A stretch of DNA of 27,061 nucleotides from NCBI GenBank assembly GCA_965220955.1, contig CBDCRK010000046.1:1-27061 (forward strand), written 5' to 3'. The stretch comes from CBDCRK01 sp965220955. GTDB taxonomy: Bacteria; Desulfobacterota; Binatia; Bin18; CBDCRK01. Below are positions 1 to 6,700 of this stretch, piece by piece. A program made the position numbers and the translations under genes. Below the pieces are notes generated by a model that did no database searches, was not told the DNA's origin, and saw only the letters and a list, made by a program, of their open reading frames with translations. The first letter of the stretch is position 1. Each line of letters begins with the position of its first letter.

Positions 1-676
1 GGAAGGCTTGATTCGCCAAAATATTGCGGTCGGCAAGGAACAGGATACGGGGCCGGCGCTTGCCGTCTTTGGCCAAGTTCCAGCGGCTTTGAAACAGTTT
101 CCAGGCAATTTGAAAGGCGACGCAGGTCTTGCCGGTCCCGGTAGCCATAGTGAGCAGGATGCGGTCTTGGCCTGCTGCAATGGCTTCGAGTGTTTTGTTA
201 ATGGCATTGTGCTGGTAATAGCGCGCCTCCCATGTCCCGCTATTGGCCTCGAAGGGGACTTCGGCGAAGTGGTTGCGCCAGGGGTTTTCCTCGGGAAAGG
301 TTGCGGCCCATAGTTCATCCGGGCTAGGGTAGTGGCTGACATACTCTTCCTGGCCGGTCTGCATGTCGATGCGATAGATGCCGACCCCATTGGTGGAGTA
401 GGCAAAGCGGGCGTGCAGATTCCCGGCGTATTTCTTGGCCTGGCCCACGCCTTCGGTGTCTGGCAGATCGCGCTTCTTGGCTTCGATGACGGCCAGCTTG
501 TGGCCGCGATAGGTGAGCACATAGTCGGCAATGTCCTGCTTGGCGCGTTTGCCTCCCCCTTGGAGGCGGCCGAGGGTGATAACCTCGCGTCGCACGCGGC
601 TGCCTTCGACGACACCCCAGCCTGCCTTTGTTAAGGCAGGGTCGATCAGCTCGGCGCGGGTTTCGGCTTCGTTCAT
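1..676 (-). CDS. hsdR: Type I restriction enzyme R subunit (HsdR), N-terminal part, cut by window edge
   Basis: Partial gene: 225 codons are visible from the ATG at 676 and no stop is reached. HsdR is the ATP-dependent translocase and nuclease of a type I restriction complex. Residues 47-68 hold the PD-(D/E)xK nuclease signature: D51 in QDIADY, then E65 and K67 in VIEAKK. A Q-motif-like RYYQHNAI follows at 152-159, and the Walker A motif MATGTGKT of the SF2 helicase lies at 177-184. FLADRN near the edge fits helicase motif Ia. The start codon shares ATGA with the stop of hsdS, so the subunits look translationally coupled. The DEAD-type motif II and the C-terminal assembly domain would lie to the left, outside the window, so intactness cannot be judged. 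The family call is firm. Confidence 0.95.
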   Translation of the reverse strand, partial: MNEAETRAELIDPALTKAGWGVVEGSRVRREVITLGRLQGGGKRAKQDIADYVLTYRGHKLAVIEAKKRDLPDTEGVGQAKKYAGNLHARFAYSTNGVGIYRIDMQTGQEEYVSHYPSPDELWAATFPEENPWRNHFAEVPFEANSGTWEARYYQHNAINKTLEAIAAGQDRILLTMATGTGKTCVAFQIAWKLFQSRWNLAKDGKRRPRILFLADRNILANQAF

Positions 677-1914
677 GCCACGGCCTCTTGTAAGACGCGC
701 TCTGGTTGTGAGGTGAGTTCGCCGCTGAAGGCTTTGTGGAGGAGGGATTGCTTGAGTGCCGCGAGGCTGGGGAGCTTTTGCTGGTAGATGGCTTCGAGGC
801 GGTGAGTTTCTTCGCAGAGCGCATTGAGTGTGGATACGATGTCTTTCTGTCGTTTCAGAGTCGGGAACGGAAACCTTTGGTTCTCGAATGTTCCGAGATT
901 GATGTTGTCCCGCGCCGTGCCTTTACCCTTCTCTTTAAGAAGAGCTTTGAAGGATTGAAGCAGAAACTCGACGTACTCGTTATCAGCGACCTCTTCGTTG
1001 ACTACGATCCCGATCACACTGTCTGGAAAACATGCTTCGAAGTTGAGAATCGCTGTCTCGCCAACGGTCGCTCCCACAATAGCAATGCAAATAGTCCCCT
1101 TTGGCCACAGCTGGCTTTGAGCTAATCCGACTTCACTATAGGTCTGCGTGTAATCCGTCAGCCAGTGATCTGCGTTACTGATATCGCCGGTCTGAATGAA
1201 TGGGTATGGACCGTTGTAGAGTCTTGGTTCATTCCGTGGGCGGTGTTTGGATTTGCCGCGTCCGAATTCTCGCGAGACCTCAACAATTCGCTTCTCTTCC
1301 CACCCCTCCCCCTTCTGGGTAAAGACAGCATTCAGATAGCTGTCAAACAACTCGCGGGCGTTGGCGAGGTTCTTCTCGGTATTGGCGACCGCCGAAGCGA
1401 TCCCCGCAAACGCTTCATCGAGAATGGCGACAATGCGCTTTTGTTCGGGGAGGGAGTGCGGATAGCTGATCTGAACCTGTGAGATGTCCTTCTGGTTGAC
1501 ACTCGCCTGATTGACCGATTGCTTGCATACGCCTCGCCAATAGCCGCGCTGAAACAGGTATTTCAGAACATAATCCAAATACGCTGATGTGATGACGTCC
1601 TTCGGGCGCAGCAGTAGAAGATTTACGCCGTGATAGATCGGTTCTGAACTGGCGAACAGCGCGGTCTTCCCTACGTGAACTGCGCTGTTGATATGACTGA
1701 ACAGGATGTCACCCGGTTGGAGGCGATACTGATCTTTCTCGCGTTCACTAAGGTCAGCATAGCCGACCTTTTCCAGATTAAACGTCGCGGCTGAGATGCT
1801 CTCGATCCGCGAAATCTTATCTCCGCGACCACTCTTGTCCTGCTTGCAGTTGAGGCCGTTTCGTAGAACGGCGAGGACTTCTCCAAGGGTGCTTGTCTGC
1901 CATCCCTTCTTCAC
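673..1914 (-). CDS. hsdS: Type I restriction enzyme specificity subunit (HsdS)
   Basis: 413 residues, the normal length for HsdS, which recognises the bipartite DNA target and scaffolds HsdM and HsdR. Two target recognition domains are apparent, about 1-155 and 205-360. Each is followed by a helical conserved spacer: LPEQKRIVAILDEAF (155-169) running to the NAVF segment, and a second one containing LKRQKDIVSTLN and ending in LLHKAFSGEL near the C terminus. Translation appears to start at GTG 1914, whose GTGA overlaps the hsdM stop; the stop overlaps the hsdR start in ATGA. Both overlaps imply coupled translation and balanced subunit supply. The target sequence cannot be inferred from sequence alone. 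Confidence 0.95.
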   Translation of the reverse strand: MKKGWQTSTLGEVLAVLRNGLNCKQDKSGRGDKISRIESISAATFNLEKVGYADLSEREKDQYRLQPGDILFSHINSAVHVGKTALFASSEPIYHGVNLLLLRPKDVITSAYLDYVLKYLFQRGYWRGVCKQSVNQASVNQKDISQVQISYPHSLPEQKRIVAILDEAFAGIASAVANTEKNLANARELFDSYLNAVFTQKGEGWEEKRIVEVSREFGRGKSKHRPRNEPRLYNGPYPFIQTGDISNADHWLTDYTQTYSEVGLAQSQLWPKGTICIAIVGATVGETAILNFEACFPDSVIGIVVNEEVADNEYVEFLLQSFKALLKEKGKGTARDNINLGTFENQRFPFPTLKRQKDIVSTLNALCEETHRLEAIYQQKLPSLAALKQSLLHKAFSGELTSQPERVLQEAVA

Positions 1915-3362
1915 AGCATCCCCCGAATCTCCTCAAGGATTTCCGCACTCTCAGCATCCAGCACCACCATTTCCGCAATGATCTCTTCCGGCTCCCGGAG
2001 CGGCGCTTCCTCCGGTGCATTCGGATTCTTCACCGACAGATCGAAGGTGTCATGGTCGATGTCCGCTACATCCACCAACCATGACTTTTCCGACTCTGCA
2101 AAGCTGGCTTGCAATTCGACAAATTCTTTCAGGTCGTCATCATTCAGAGGATTGGTCTTACCCAAGCTCCGCCCCGGATCAAGCTGGTAATACCACACCT
2201 TGCGGGTAGGTGCGCTCTTCTCAAAGAACAGCACCACCGTCTTCACCCCAGCCCCAAGAAAGGTCCCGCCTGGACAATCCAGCACGGTATGCAGGTTGCA
2301 GCTTTCTAGCAGCTCTTTACGCAGTGCCGTCGAAGCATTGTCAGAGTTCGACAGAAAGGTGTTCTTGATCACCACTCCTGCACGGCCGCCTGCCTTCAGT
2401 GATTTGATGAAGTGTTGCAGAAACAAGAACGCCGTCTCGCCGGTTTTGATGGGGAAGTTTTGCTGCACTTCCTTGCGCTCTTTGCCCCCAAAAGGCGGAT
2501 TGGCAAAGATCACATCGAAGCGGTCTTTGTCCTGAATGTCGCTGATGTTCTCGGCCAGGGTATTGGTGTGGAGGATGTTGGGCGCTTCGATGCCATGCAG
2601 GATCATGTTCATGATGGCGATGATATAGGCGAGGCTCTTCTTTTCTTTGCCGTAGAACGTCTGGGTTTGCAGGGTCTGGAGTTGGCTGGTGGTGAGGTCG
2701 CCGTGCCGTAAATAGTCATACGCCTCACACAAGAAGCCCGCCGAGCCCGCTGCTCCGTCATAGATACGCTCGCCCATGGTCGGCTTGACCACGTGGATCA
2801 TGGCACGAATCAGCGGGCGTGGGGTGTAATACTCCCCACCATTGCGGCCCGCATTGCCCATATTCCTGATCTTGGCTTCGTACAGATGCGACAGCTCGTG
2901 CTTTTCTTGCTGGGAGCGGAACCGGAGCGCGTCGGTCAGTTCCAGTGCATCGCGCAGGCTGTAGCCGCTGCGGAACTTGCTTTTGATCTCGTCAAAAATC
3001 TCCCCGATCTTGTATTCGATCGTATTGGGGCCGGAGGCGCGTTGCTTGAAACCTCTGAGGTAAGGGAACAGCTTGTCATCAATGAAGGCGATCAGATCAT
3101 CCCCTGTCAGGGCGGTATCATGATCGAATGAGCCGTCGGCTTTCTTGGGCGCTGCCCAGCGTGACCATTGATATGGCGCACTGATGATGAAGTCATAGGA
3201 CTTGCCGACCAACTCGGCTTCCATTGCCTTTTCCTGTTCCAAGTCGTCCAGATATTTGAGGAACAGCATCCACGAGGATTGTTCGGTGTAGTCGAGTTCG
3301 GACGAACAGCCCGCCTCTTTCCACAGTACGTCGTCAATATTCTTAAAAGTTTGCTCGAACAT
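1911..3362 (-). CDS. hsdM: Type I restriction-modification methyltransferase subunit (HsdM)
   Basis: N6-adenine DNA methyltransferase of the HsdMSR complex. Numbered from an upstream ATG at 3380, GEYYTPRPL sits at 182-190, the AdoMet motif I DGAAGSAGF at 208-216 and catalytic motif IV NPPF at 294-297; subtract 6 for the start chosen here. An N-terminal helical HsdM_N domain covers roughly the first 150 residues. I prefer the ATG at 3362 (protein starting MFEQTFKNID, 483 aa) because GAGGA at 3368-3372 lies 5 nt upstream of it, while the ATG at 3380 has no comparable site. First gene of the hsdMSR operon. No defect is visible. Confidence 0.95.
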   Translation of the reverse strand: MFEQTFKNIDDVLWKEAGCSSELDYTEQSSWMLFLKYLDDLEQEKAMEAELVGKSYDFIISAPYQWSRWAAPKKADGSFDHDTALTGDDLIAFIDDKLFPYLRGFKQRASGPNTIEYKIGEIFDEIKSKFRSGYSLRDALELTDALRFRSQQEKHELSHLYEAKIRNMGNAGRNGGEYYTPRPLIRAMIHVVKPTMGERIYDGAAGSAGFLCEAYDYLRHGDLTTSQLQTLQTQTFYGKEKKSLAYIIAIMNMILHGIEAPNILHTNTLAENISDIQDKDRFDVIFANPPFGGKERKEVQQNFPIKTGETAFLFLQHFIKSLKAGGRAGVVIKNTFLSNSDNASTALRKELLESCNLHTVLDCPGGTFLGAGVKTVVLFFEKSAPTRKVWYYQLDPGRSLGKTNPLNDDDLKEFVELQASFAESEKSWLVDVADIDHDTFDLSVKNPNAPEEAPLREPEEIIAEMVVLDAESAEILEEIRGML

Positions 3363-3662
3363 GTCTGTCCTCATTATCATCTATGTCACACGTAGCCGAG
3401 TCCGCTGGTTACGCTCGCCTTGCGGACTGCCCTCGTTTTTCGCGATTCTCCTCCCCCCCCCACCACCATGCCCCCTATACCCCCTGTGTGTGGTTGGCGG
3501 TTCCCATGTCTGTGATGGCTCATGCGGACAGGGCGTGGGAGGTCTCAGCAGGTCCGGGGTGTTCTCTTCTATACCAAAAATAAATGGATGGAAAAATGAG
3601 GGGAATAATCCAAGCAATTAGAAAATATTTATATATTCCAATAACTTATAGAAGAGTAAGGA
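3363..3662. other. Gene-free stretch between hsdM and tRNA-Ser, including an AT-rich segment
   Basis: About 300 bases without a convincing gene. The hsdM-proximal half is C/G-rich with homopolymer runs of C near 3451-3480; the tRNA-proximal part (about 3570-3655) is strongly AT-rich. The hsd promoter is probably in the AT-rich part on the minus strand, but I find no -35/-10 pair good enough to call. If the restriction cluster was inserted at the tRNA, this is where one junction would lie. Confidence 0.4.
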
Positions 3663-3750
3663 CGGAGAGGGAGGGATTCGAACCCTCGGTACCACAAGGG
3701 TACACACGATTTCGAGTCGTGCTCCTTAAACCGGACTCGGACACCTCTCC
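3663..3750 (-). tRNA. tRNA-Ser (anticodon CGA)
   Basis: An 88-nt class II tRNA folds on the minus strand. The acceptor arm GGAGAGG (3744-3750) pairs with CCTCTCC (3664-3670), with G at 3663 as discriminator. The D stem is TCC/GGA. The anticodon stem CACGA/TCGTG encloses the loop CTCGAAA, giving anticodon CGA, which reads UCG serine codons. The long variable arm pairs GTACC with GGTAC, and the T arm is GAGGG-TTCGAAT-CCCTC. CCA is not encoded. The anticodon rules out tRNA-Sec. Its 3' end points toward the hsd operon about 300 bp away. Confidence 0.97.
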
Positions 3751-3889
3751 ACAACCCTCCTCCAACAGTGACAAAGTTTTGAGGTAAGGACAGAGTGTTG
3801 CAGGATGAGATCTCTGTCTCTACCTGATTTCTTTATCTCTGCCTGGTTAGAATTCCTCAGAATGCTTGTGGCGAATCACTAGAGCTTTG

Positions 3890-4663
3890 CTATTTAAAGG
3901 GCTTCAAAGCCTCTACCGCCCGCTGGGCCTCGTGGCGCAACATTACCAGGTCAGTACCATACAACAAATACTGAGCCCCGCTGTTGATCACTGACTGGAT
4001 ATCATCGAGGCGGGTGACTGCTCCAGCCATAGCAATGCCACGTTCCTTGCACAGGGTCCGCACTTTTTCCGTGGCTTCTCGGACTCGCGGATGACTCATC
4101 TGACCAGGGACACCAAGGCTCTGAGCCAAGTCCTGGGTCCCCACTAGGACCAAATCTACTCCCTCCACCAGGATGTTGTCCAGGTTCTCGATGGCCTTCT
4201 CGGTTTCGGTTAACACACCAATAAGGGTATTGGCATTGGCATGCTCTATAGCAGTAAGGGTGTCCACTTCCTCATAATCGGTGCTCGCCCCTAAATAGAT
4301 TGCCATGCCTCGTTTCCCCTGAGGGTGATACTTAGCGAATTCAATAATGCGCTGCACCTGCTCGCCGGTCTCAACGTGGGGAACAATCAGACTCTGGCAT
4401 CCGGTGTCCAACAAGCGGGTAACATTCTGATATTGTAGCTCCGGTATACGGACCACAGGGGTTATCCCCGCTGCATGGGCCTGGGCCACCATATCTACTA
4501 CAGTCTCAAGATTATAGGCCGAGTGCTCGGTGCAAATCATAATGAAGTCCATCCCGGCTGCGGCCAGTGTATGCACCACCCCTCGGCCCTTGGCTTCCCA
4601 CATTAAAGTGCCAATAGCATGACCACCAGTCTTTAGGGTTTTTCTCAGTTTATTCACGCGCAT
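3890..4663 (-). CDS. HpcH/HpaI family aldolase (class II pyruvate aldolase type)
   Basis: 257 residues, full length for the HpcH/HpaI TIM-barrel family, which performs metal-dependent retro-aldol cleavage of 4-hydroxy-2-oxo acids to pyruvate plus an aldehyde. Residues matching the HpaI active site are visible: H47 in TEHSAYN, R72 in VVRIPE, E153 in LTETEKAIEN and D178 in GTQDLAQSLG. The real substrate cannot be read from the sequence; 4-hydroxy-2-oxoheptanedioate aldolase is only the best known relative. ATG 4663 has a GGAG about 7 nt upstream. It lies 64 bp after tadA on the same strand, so it is probably the last gene of the tetR-GST-tadA unit, or has its own weak promoter in that gap. Cytosolic. 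Confidence 0.85.
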   Translation of the reverse strand: MRVNKLRKTLKTGGHAIGTLMWEAKGRGVVHTLAAAGMDFIMICTEHSAYNLETVVDMVAQAHAAGITPVVRIPELQYQNVTRLLDTGCQSLIVPHVETGEQVQRIIEFAKYHPQGKRGMAIYLGASTDYEEVDTLTAIEHANANTLIGVLTETEKAIENLDNILVEGVDLVLVGTQDLAQSLGVPGQMSHPRVREATEKVRTLCKERGIAMAGAVTRLDDIQSVINSGAQYLLYGTDLVMLRHEAQRAVEALKPFK

Positions 4664-4727
4664 AGCGCTTCTCCTTCAAGTGTTACATTGTCACTTGTTT
4701 TGTCTCAACTCAATACTACCTTTCCTA

Positions 4728-5258
4728 TTATAACCTCTTGGAATAGAAAAATTTCTGCAAAAGAGTGCAACACTCTTCTTCATCCACTCCGCTGGTCACC
4801 TCGATACGGTGGTTCAATCGCTCATCAAGAGAGAGGTCGTAAAGAGAACCAGCAGCCCCACCCTTAGGATCAACACAGCCAAAAACAAGGCGTCTAATAC
4901 GTGCATGCAGAGACGCTCCCATGCACATGAGGCAGGGCTCCACGGTGGTATAGAGGATGGCATCAACAAGACGGTAATTGCCCACTGACTCTGCGGCTTC
5001 CCGTAGAGCTATGATCTCAGCATGGGCAGTAGGATCACAGCGTGAAATCGGAGCATTATGCCCACGGCCAAGGACCTGCCCTGTCCTGACCACAATAGCC
5101 CCGATAGGTACTTCTCCTTCTGCTGCTGCTAGGCGAGCCTCCTGCAAGGCTTCGGCCATCCAGAAACTATCATCCCCTATAAGCGGAGAGGCGTGCCGTG
5201 ACACGCCTCTCCCGTTCAATCCTGCAGATTTCTTATGGGTGCTAGGCTCCCATACCAA
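4728..5258 (-). CDS. tadA: tRNA-specific adenosine deaminase TadA (start uncertain)
   Basis: Zinc enzyme that deaminates adenosine 34 of tRNA-Arg(ACG) to inosine. The cytidine-deaminase fold signature is clear: H79 and E81 of TAHAE bind zinc and relay the proton, and C109 and C112 come from PCLMC; the typical core runs from DDSFWMAEAL to the C terminus. The first 28 residues have no counterpart in the family. Three starts compete: TTG 5258, overlapping the GST stop and preceded by AAGAGG 6 nt away; GTG 5204; and ATG 5159, which would remove the start of the first helix. I list the TTG because of its ribosome binding site. An 11-bp palindrome (5185-5212) lies in the unusual N-terminal stretch and may be an inserted repeat. 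Function is confident, start is not. Confidence 0.9.
   Translation of the reverse strand: MVWEPSTHKKSAGLNGRGVSRHASPLIGDDSFWMAEALQEARLAAAEGEVPIGAIVVRTGQVLGRGHNAPISRCDPTAHAEIIALREAAESVGNYRLVDAILYTTVEPCLMCMGASLHARIRRLVFGCVDPKGGAAGSLYDLSLDERLNHRIEVTSGVDEEECCTLLQKFFYSKRL
5185..5212. repeat. Perfect 11-bp inverted repeat with 6-nt loop at the start of tadA
   Basis: GGAGAGGCGTG (5185-5195) and CACGCCTCTCC (5202-5212) are exact reverse complements around CCGTGA. No T-run follows on either strand, so it is not a standard terminator. It sits between the conserved TadA core and the GST stop and resembles dispersed intergenic palindromes. It could also form an mRNA hairpin near the tadA start. Confidence 0.75.
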
Positions 5259-5859
5259 TTTTAACCTCTTCGTAGCTAGGCTTAGCTTTAAGGCGCTCGT
5301 TCCATGCCTTCACCGCAGGAAAGCCGCTCAGGTCCATTCCTACCCGCTCACAGATGGCAAGAAAGGGAGTAAAGGTAATATCGGCCATGCTGTAGTTGCC
5401 CATGAGATAATCTTTGCCCCTGAGTGCTTCTTCCAGCCGGGGCAAGAGCTCACTGCTCAATTTTTCTTTGTTTGCACGGATCTTCTCAGCATCCTGCTCT
5501 TGCGCGGGTTTACGCTCCTCGTACACCGCCGTAATCAGAGGAGGAATAAACTGGCTGTTGCAGAAATCTACCCAGATGCGCATCTGTGCCTTGGCTACGG
5601 GATCAGACGGAGAGAGTGCGGGAGTGGGATATTTTTCTTCCAGATACTCATCGCAAATGGCTGATTCGTATACCCAGGCTCCTTCCTCAACTAGAACCGG
5701 CACCTTACCGAAAGGGTTAAGAGCAAGAAACCATTCTTGCTTCTGTTCCTTGTTAGGAAGATCCAGTAAGATACGGTCGAAGTCGAGATCTTTCTCTTTG
5801 AGGACGATCCTCGTCCTCTGAGCATAGGGTCAAGGTAAATAATCAAACAGTTTTCTCAT
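5242..5859 (-). CDS. Selenocysteine-containing glutathione S-transferase (in-frame TGA at codon 10)
   Basis: Read through the TGA, this is a complete 205-residue GST. ATG 5859 has AAGGAGG (5866-5872) 6 nt upstream. The N-terminal thioredoxin-like domain begins MRKLFDYLP, then TGA (5830-5832), then PYAQRTRIVL: the TGA takes the place of the catalytic Cys in the CPYAQR motif of Cys-type (omega/beta-like) GSTs. The domain continues with NPFGKVP (48-54, cis-Pro54) and the glutathione-binding ES pair (65-66). A helical C-terminal domain follows (about 80-205, with YSMADITFTP). No other stop or frameshift interrupts the frame. A SECIS-like hairpin follows the TGA. Transcribed after a NemR-like tetR (39-nt gap) and overlapping tadA. 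Alternatives: a nonsense mutation, which the hairpin and intact frame argue against, or a fragment starting at GTG 5703, which has no thiol site. Confidence 0.85.
5800..5832 (-). promoter_or_regulatory. Sec UGA codon with candidate bacterial SECIS hairpin
   Basis: The UGA is at 5830-5832. After an 11-nt spacer, GAGGACGA (5811-5818) pairs perfectly with TCGTCCTC (5800-5807) around a GGA loop (5808-5810). The loop begins 19 nt after the UGA and starts with G. As I recall them, bacterial SECIS rules ask for an apical loop with G in its first two positions, about 16-37 nt downstream of UGA, on a short stable stem. The hairpin lies wholly in coding sequence, as bacterial elements do, and SelB would be the reader. 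No selA, selB, selC or selD is in the window. Confidence 0.78.
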
Positions 5860-5898
5860 TGTCCACCTCCTTATTGGTAATGCTTTAATGCCTATTTA

Positions 5899-6522
5899 TT
5901 AAGTATCCCCTTTAGGGGTCCCTCTACCCTTCTCTCCTTCTTTGCCAAGAAGGGCCAGAATCACCTCTTTGCTCTCTTGCAATGGGCGAGTGCTCTGCTC
6001 CACCTTGCTCAGCAGAAGCGCTCCCTGGCTGACCTGAAGAAAAAAAGCAGCGAACTTCCCAGGATCCACCCGCTGAGGCAGCTCTCCGGCGGCCTGAGCC
6101 GCACAAAAGCGGACGGTTAACGCTGCCCCGGCCTCAGCAAAGAAGCAGGTAACCTCTCCGCGTAACCTCTCACTCACAGCACTCATCTCCTGTGCCAGGT
6201 TCCCCACCGGGCAACCACAGTAATGCCCTTCTCCTTTCTGAAAAGCAACGAGCTGGTCAAACCAGCGGGCCAGTTCCTGTTGGACCGGGTTATCTCCCGA
6301 AAAGGTCTTGCTGATCCGCTCCAGTACGGACTCACGTCGCAGGCGAACGACCTCTCGCCCTAGCACCTCTTTACTGGGGAAGTGGAAATAGAAGGAACCT
6401 TTGGGCACCTCACATTTCCCGAGAATTTCCTGCAGACCCGTGCCCCGGAAACCCTGACGATAGACAAGATCTGCCGCCGTTTCTACAATTTTGCGCTTGG
6501 TTTTTTCCCCTTTAGCTGGCAT
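5899..6522 (-). CDS. TetR/AcrR-family repressor, NemR-like
   Basis: 207 residues. The N-terminal helix-turn-helix lies at about 26-48 (GTGLQEILGK through VPKGSFYFHF), typical of TetR. The ligand-binding domain contains YCGCPVGNLAQEMS; C104 here aligns by my reading with the redox-sensing Cys106 region of E. coli NemR (GCL.VKLSAEV), and C102 is adjacent. NemR senses electrophiles and reactive chlorine. The gene is first in a unit with the Sec-GST, tadA and an aldolase. ATG 6522 follows directly on a palindrome that is probably its own operator, and no ribosome binding site precedes it; with a leader of about 20 nt, initiation may be weak. Likely autoregulated and derepressed by electrophiles (inference). 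Confidence 0.85.
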   Translation of the reverse strand: MPAKGEKTKRKIVETAADLVYRQGFRGTGLQEILGKCEVPKGSFYFHFPSKEVLGREVVRLRRESVLERISKTFSGDNPVQQELARWFDQLVAFQKGEGHYCGCPVGNLAQEMSAVSERLRGEVTCFFAEAGAALTVRFCAAQAAGELPQRVDPGKFAAFFLQVSQGALLLSKVEQSTRPLQESKEVILALLGKEGEKGRGTPKGDT

Positions 6523-6539
6523 ATAGACATGTGGTCTAT
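6523..6539 (-). promoter_or_regulatory. Candidate TetR-family operator
   Basis: ATAGAC (6523-6528) and GTCTAT (6534-6539) are exact inverted repeats around 5 nt. On the minus strand it begins ATAGACC, resembling, as I recall, the TAGACC half-site of the NemR box. It sits between the promoter and the tetR start codon, at about +4 to +20 of the predicted transcript, where a bound repressor would block initiation. Confidence 0.65.
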
Positions 6540-6548
6540 TTTGCTTTT

Positions 6549-6577
6549 ACATTAGAAGAGAGACCAGCTTGTGTCAA
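6549..6577 (-). promoter_or_regulatory. Sigma70-type promoter for tetR-GST unit
   Basis: On the minus strand a consensus -35 TTGACA (6572-6577) is followed after exactly 17 nt by -10 TAATGT (6549-6554). Predicted transcription start is about 6542, about 20 nt before the tetR ATG. Confidence 0.7.
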
Positions 6578-6654
6578 GGAGAATACAGTTCATGTCTGCA
6601 TGTGAACACTGACCAACCAATATTGACTTACCTACCTTAAGGTGAGAAAAACTC

Positions 6655-6673
6655 TAATGACTGCAAGTCATTA
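6655..6673. promoter_or_regulatory. 19-nt palindrome upstream of metE-like gene
   Basis: TAATGACT (6655-6662) and AGTCATTA (6666-6673) are perfect inverted repeats around GCA, 27 nt before ATG 6701. It lies between the divergent tetR and metE-like genes and could be an operator. TTGACT at 6623-6628 may be a -35 but no good -10 sits at the right distance, so the promoter is not called. Confidence 0.4.
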
Positions 6674-6700
6674 AATCTTTAGGGTAATGGAGACCTTCTT

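Noticed and set aside
3381..3617. Small ORFs on both strands between hsdM and the tRNA
   Set aside because: Low-complexity composition from C/G runs, with no ribosome binding site and no recognisable protein.
3663..3750. tRNA-Sec to go with the selenoprotein
   Set aside because: The anticodon loop is CTCGAAA, so the anticodon is CGA (serine), not TCA, and the acceptor stem is the normal 7 bp.
4978..5664. 228-codon plus-strand ORF
   Set aside because: Antisense shadow of tadA and the GST; its product has no recognisable motif while both minus-strand proteins do.
5242..5703. A GST starting at GTG 5703 (153 residues)
   Set aside because: It lacks the thiol-bearing N-terminal strand, has no ribosome binding site, and the frame upstream to ATG 5859 encodes a perfect GST N terminus apart from the TGA.
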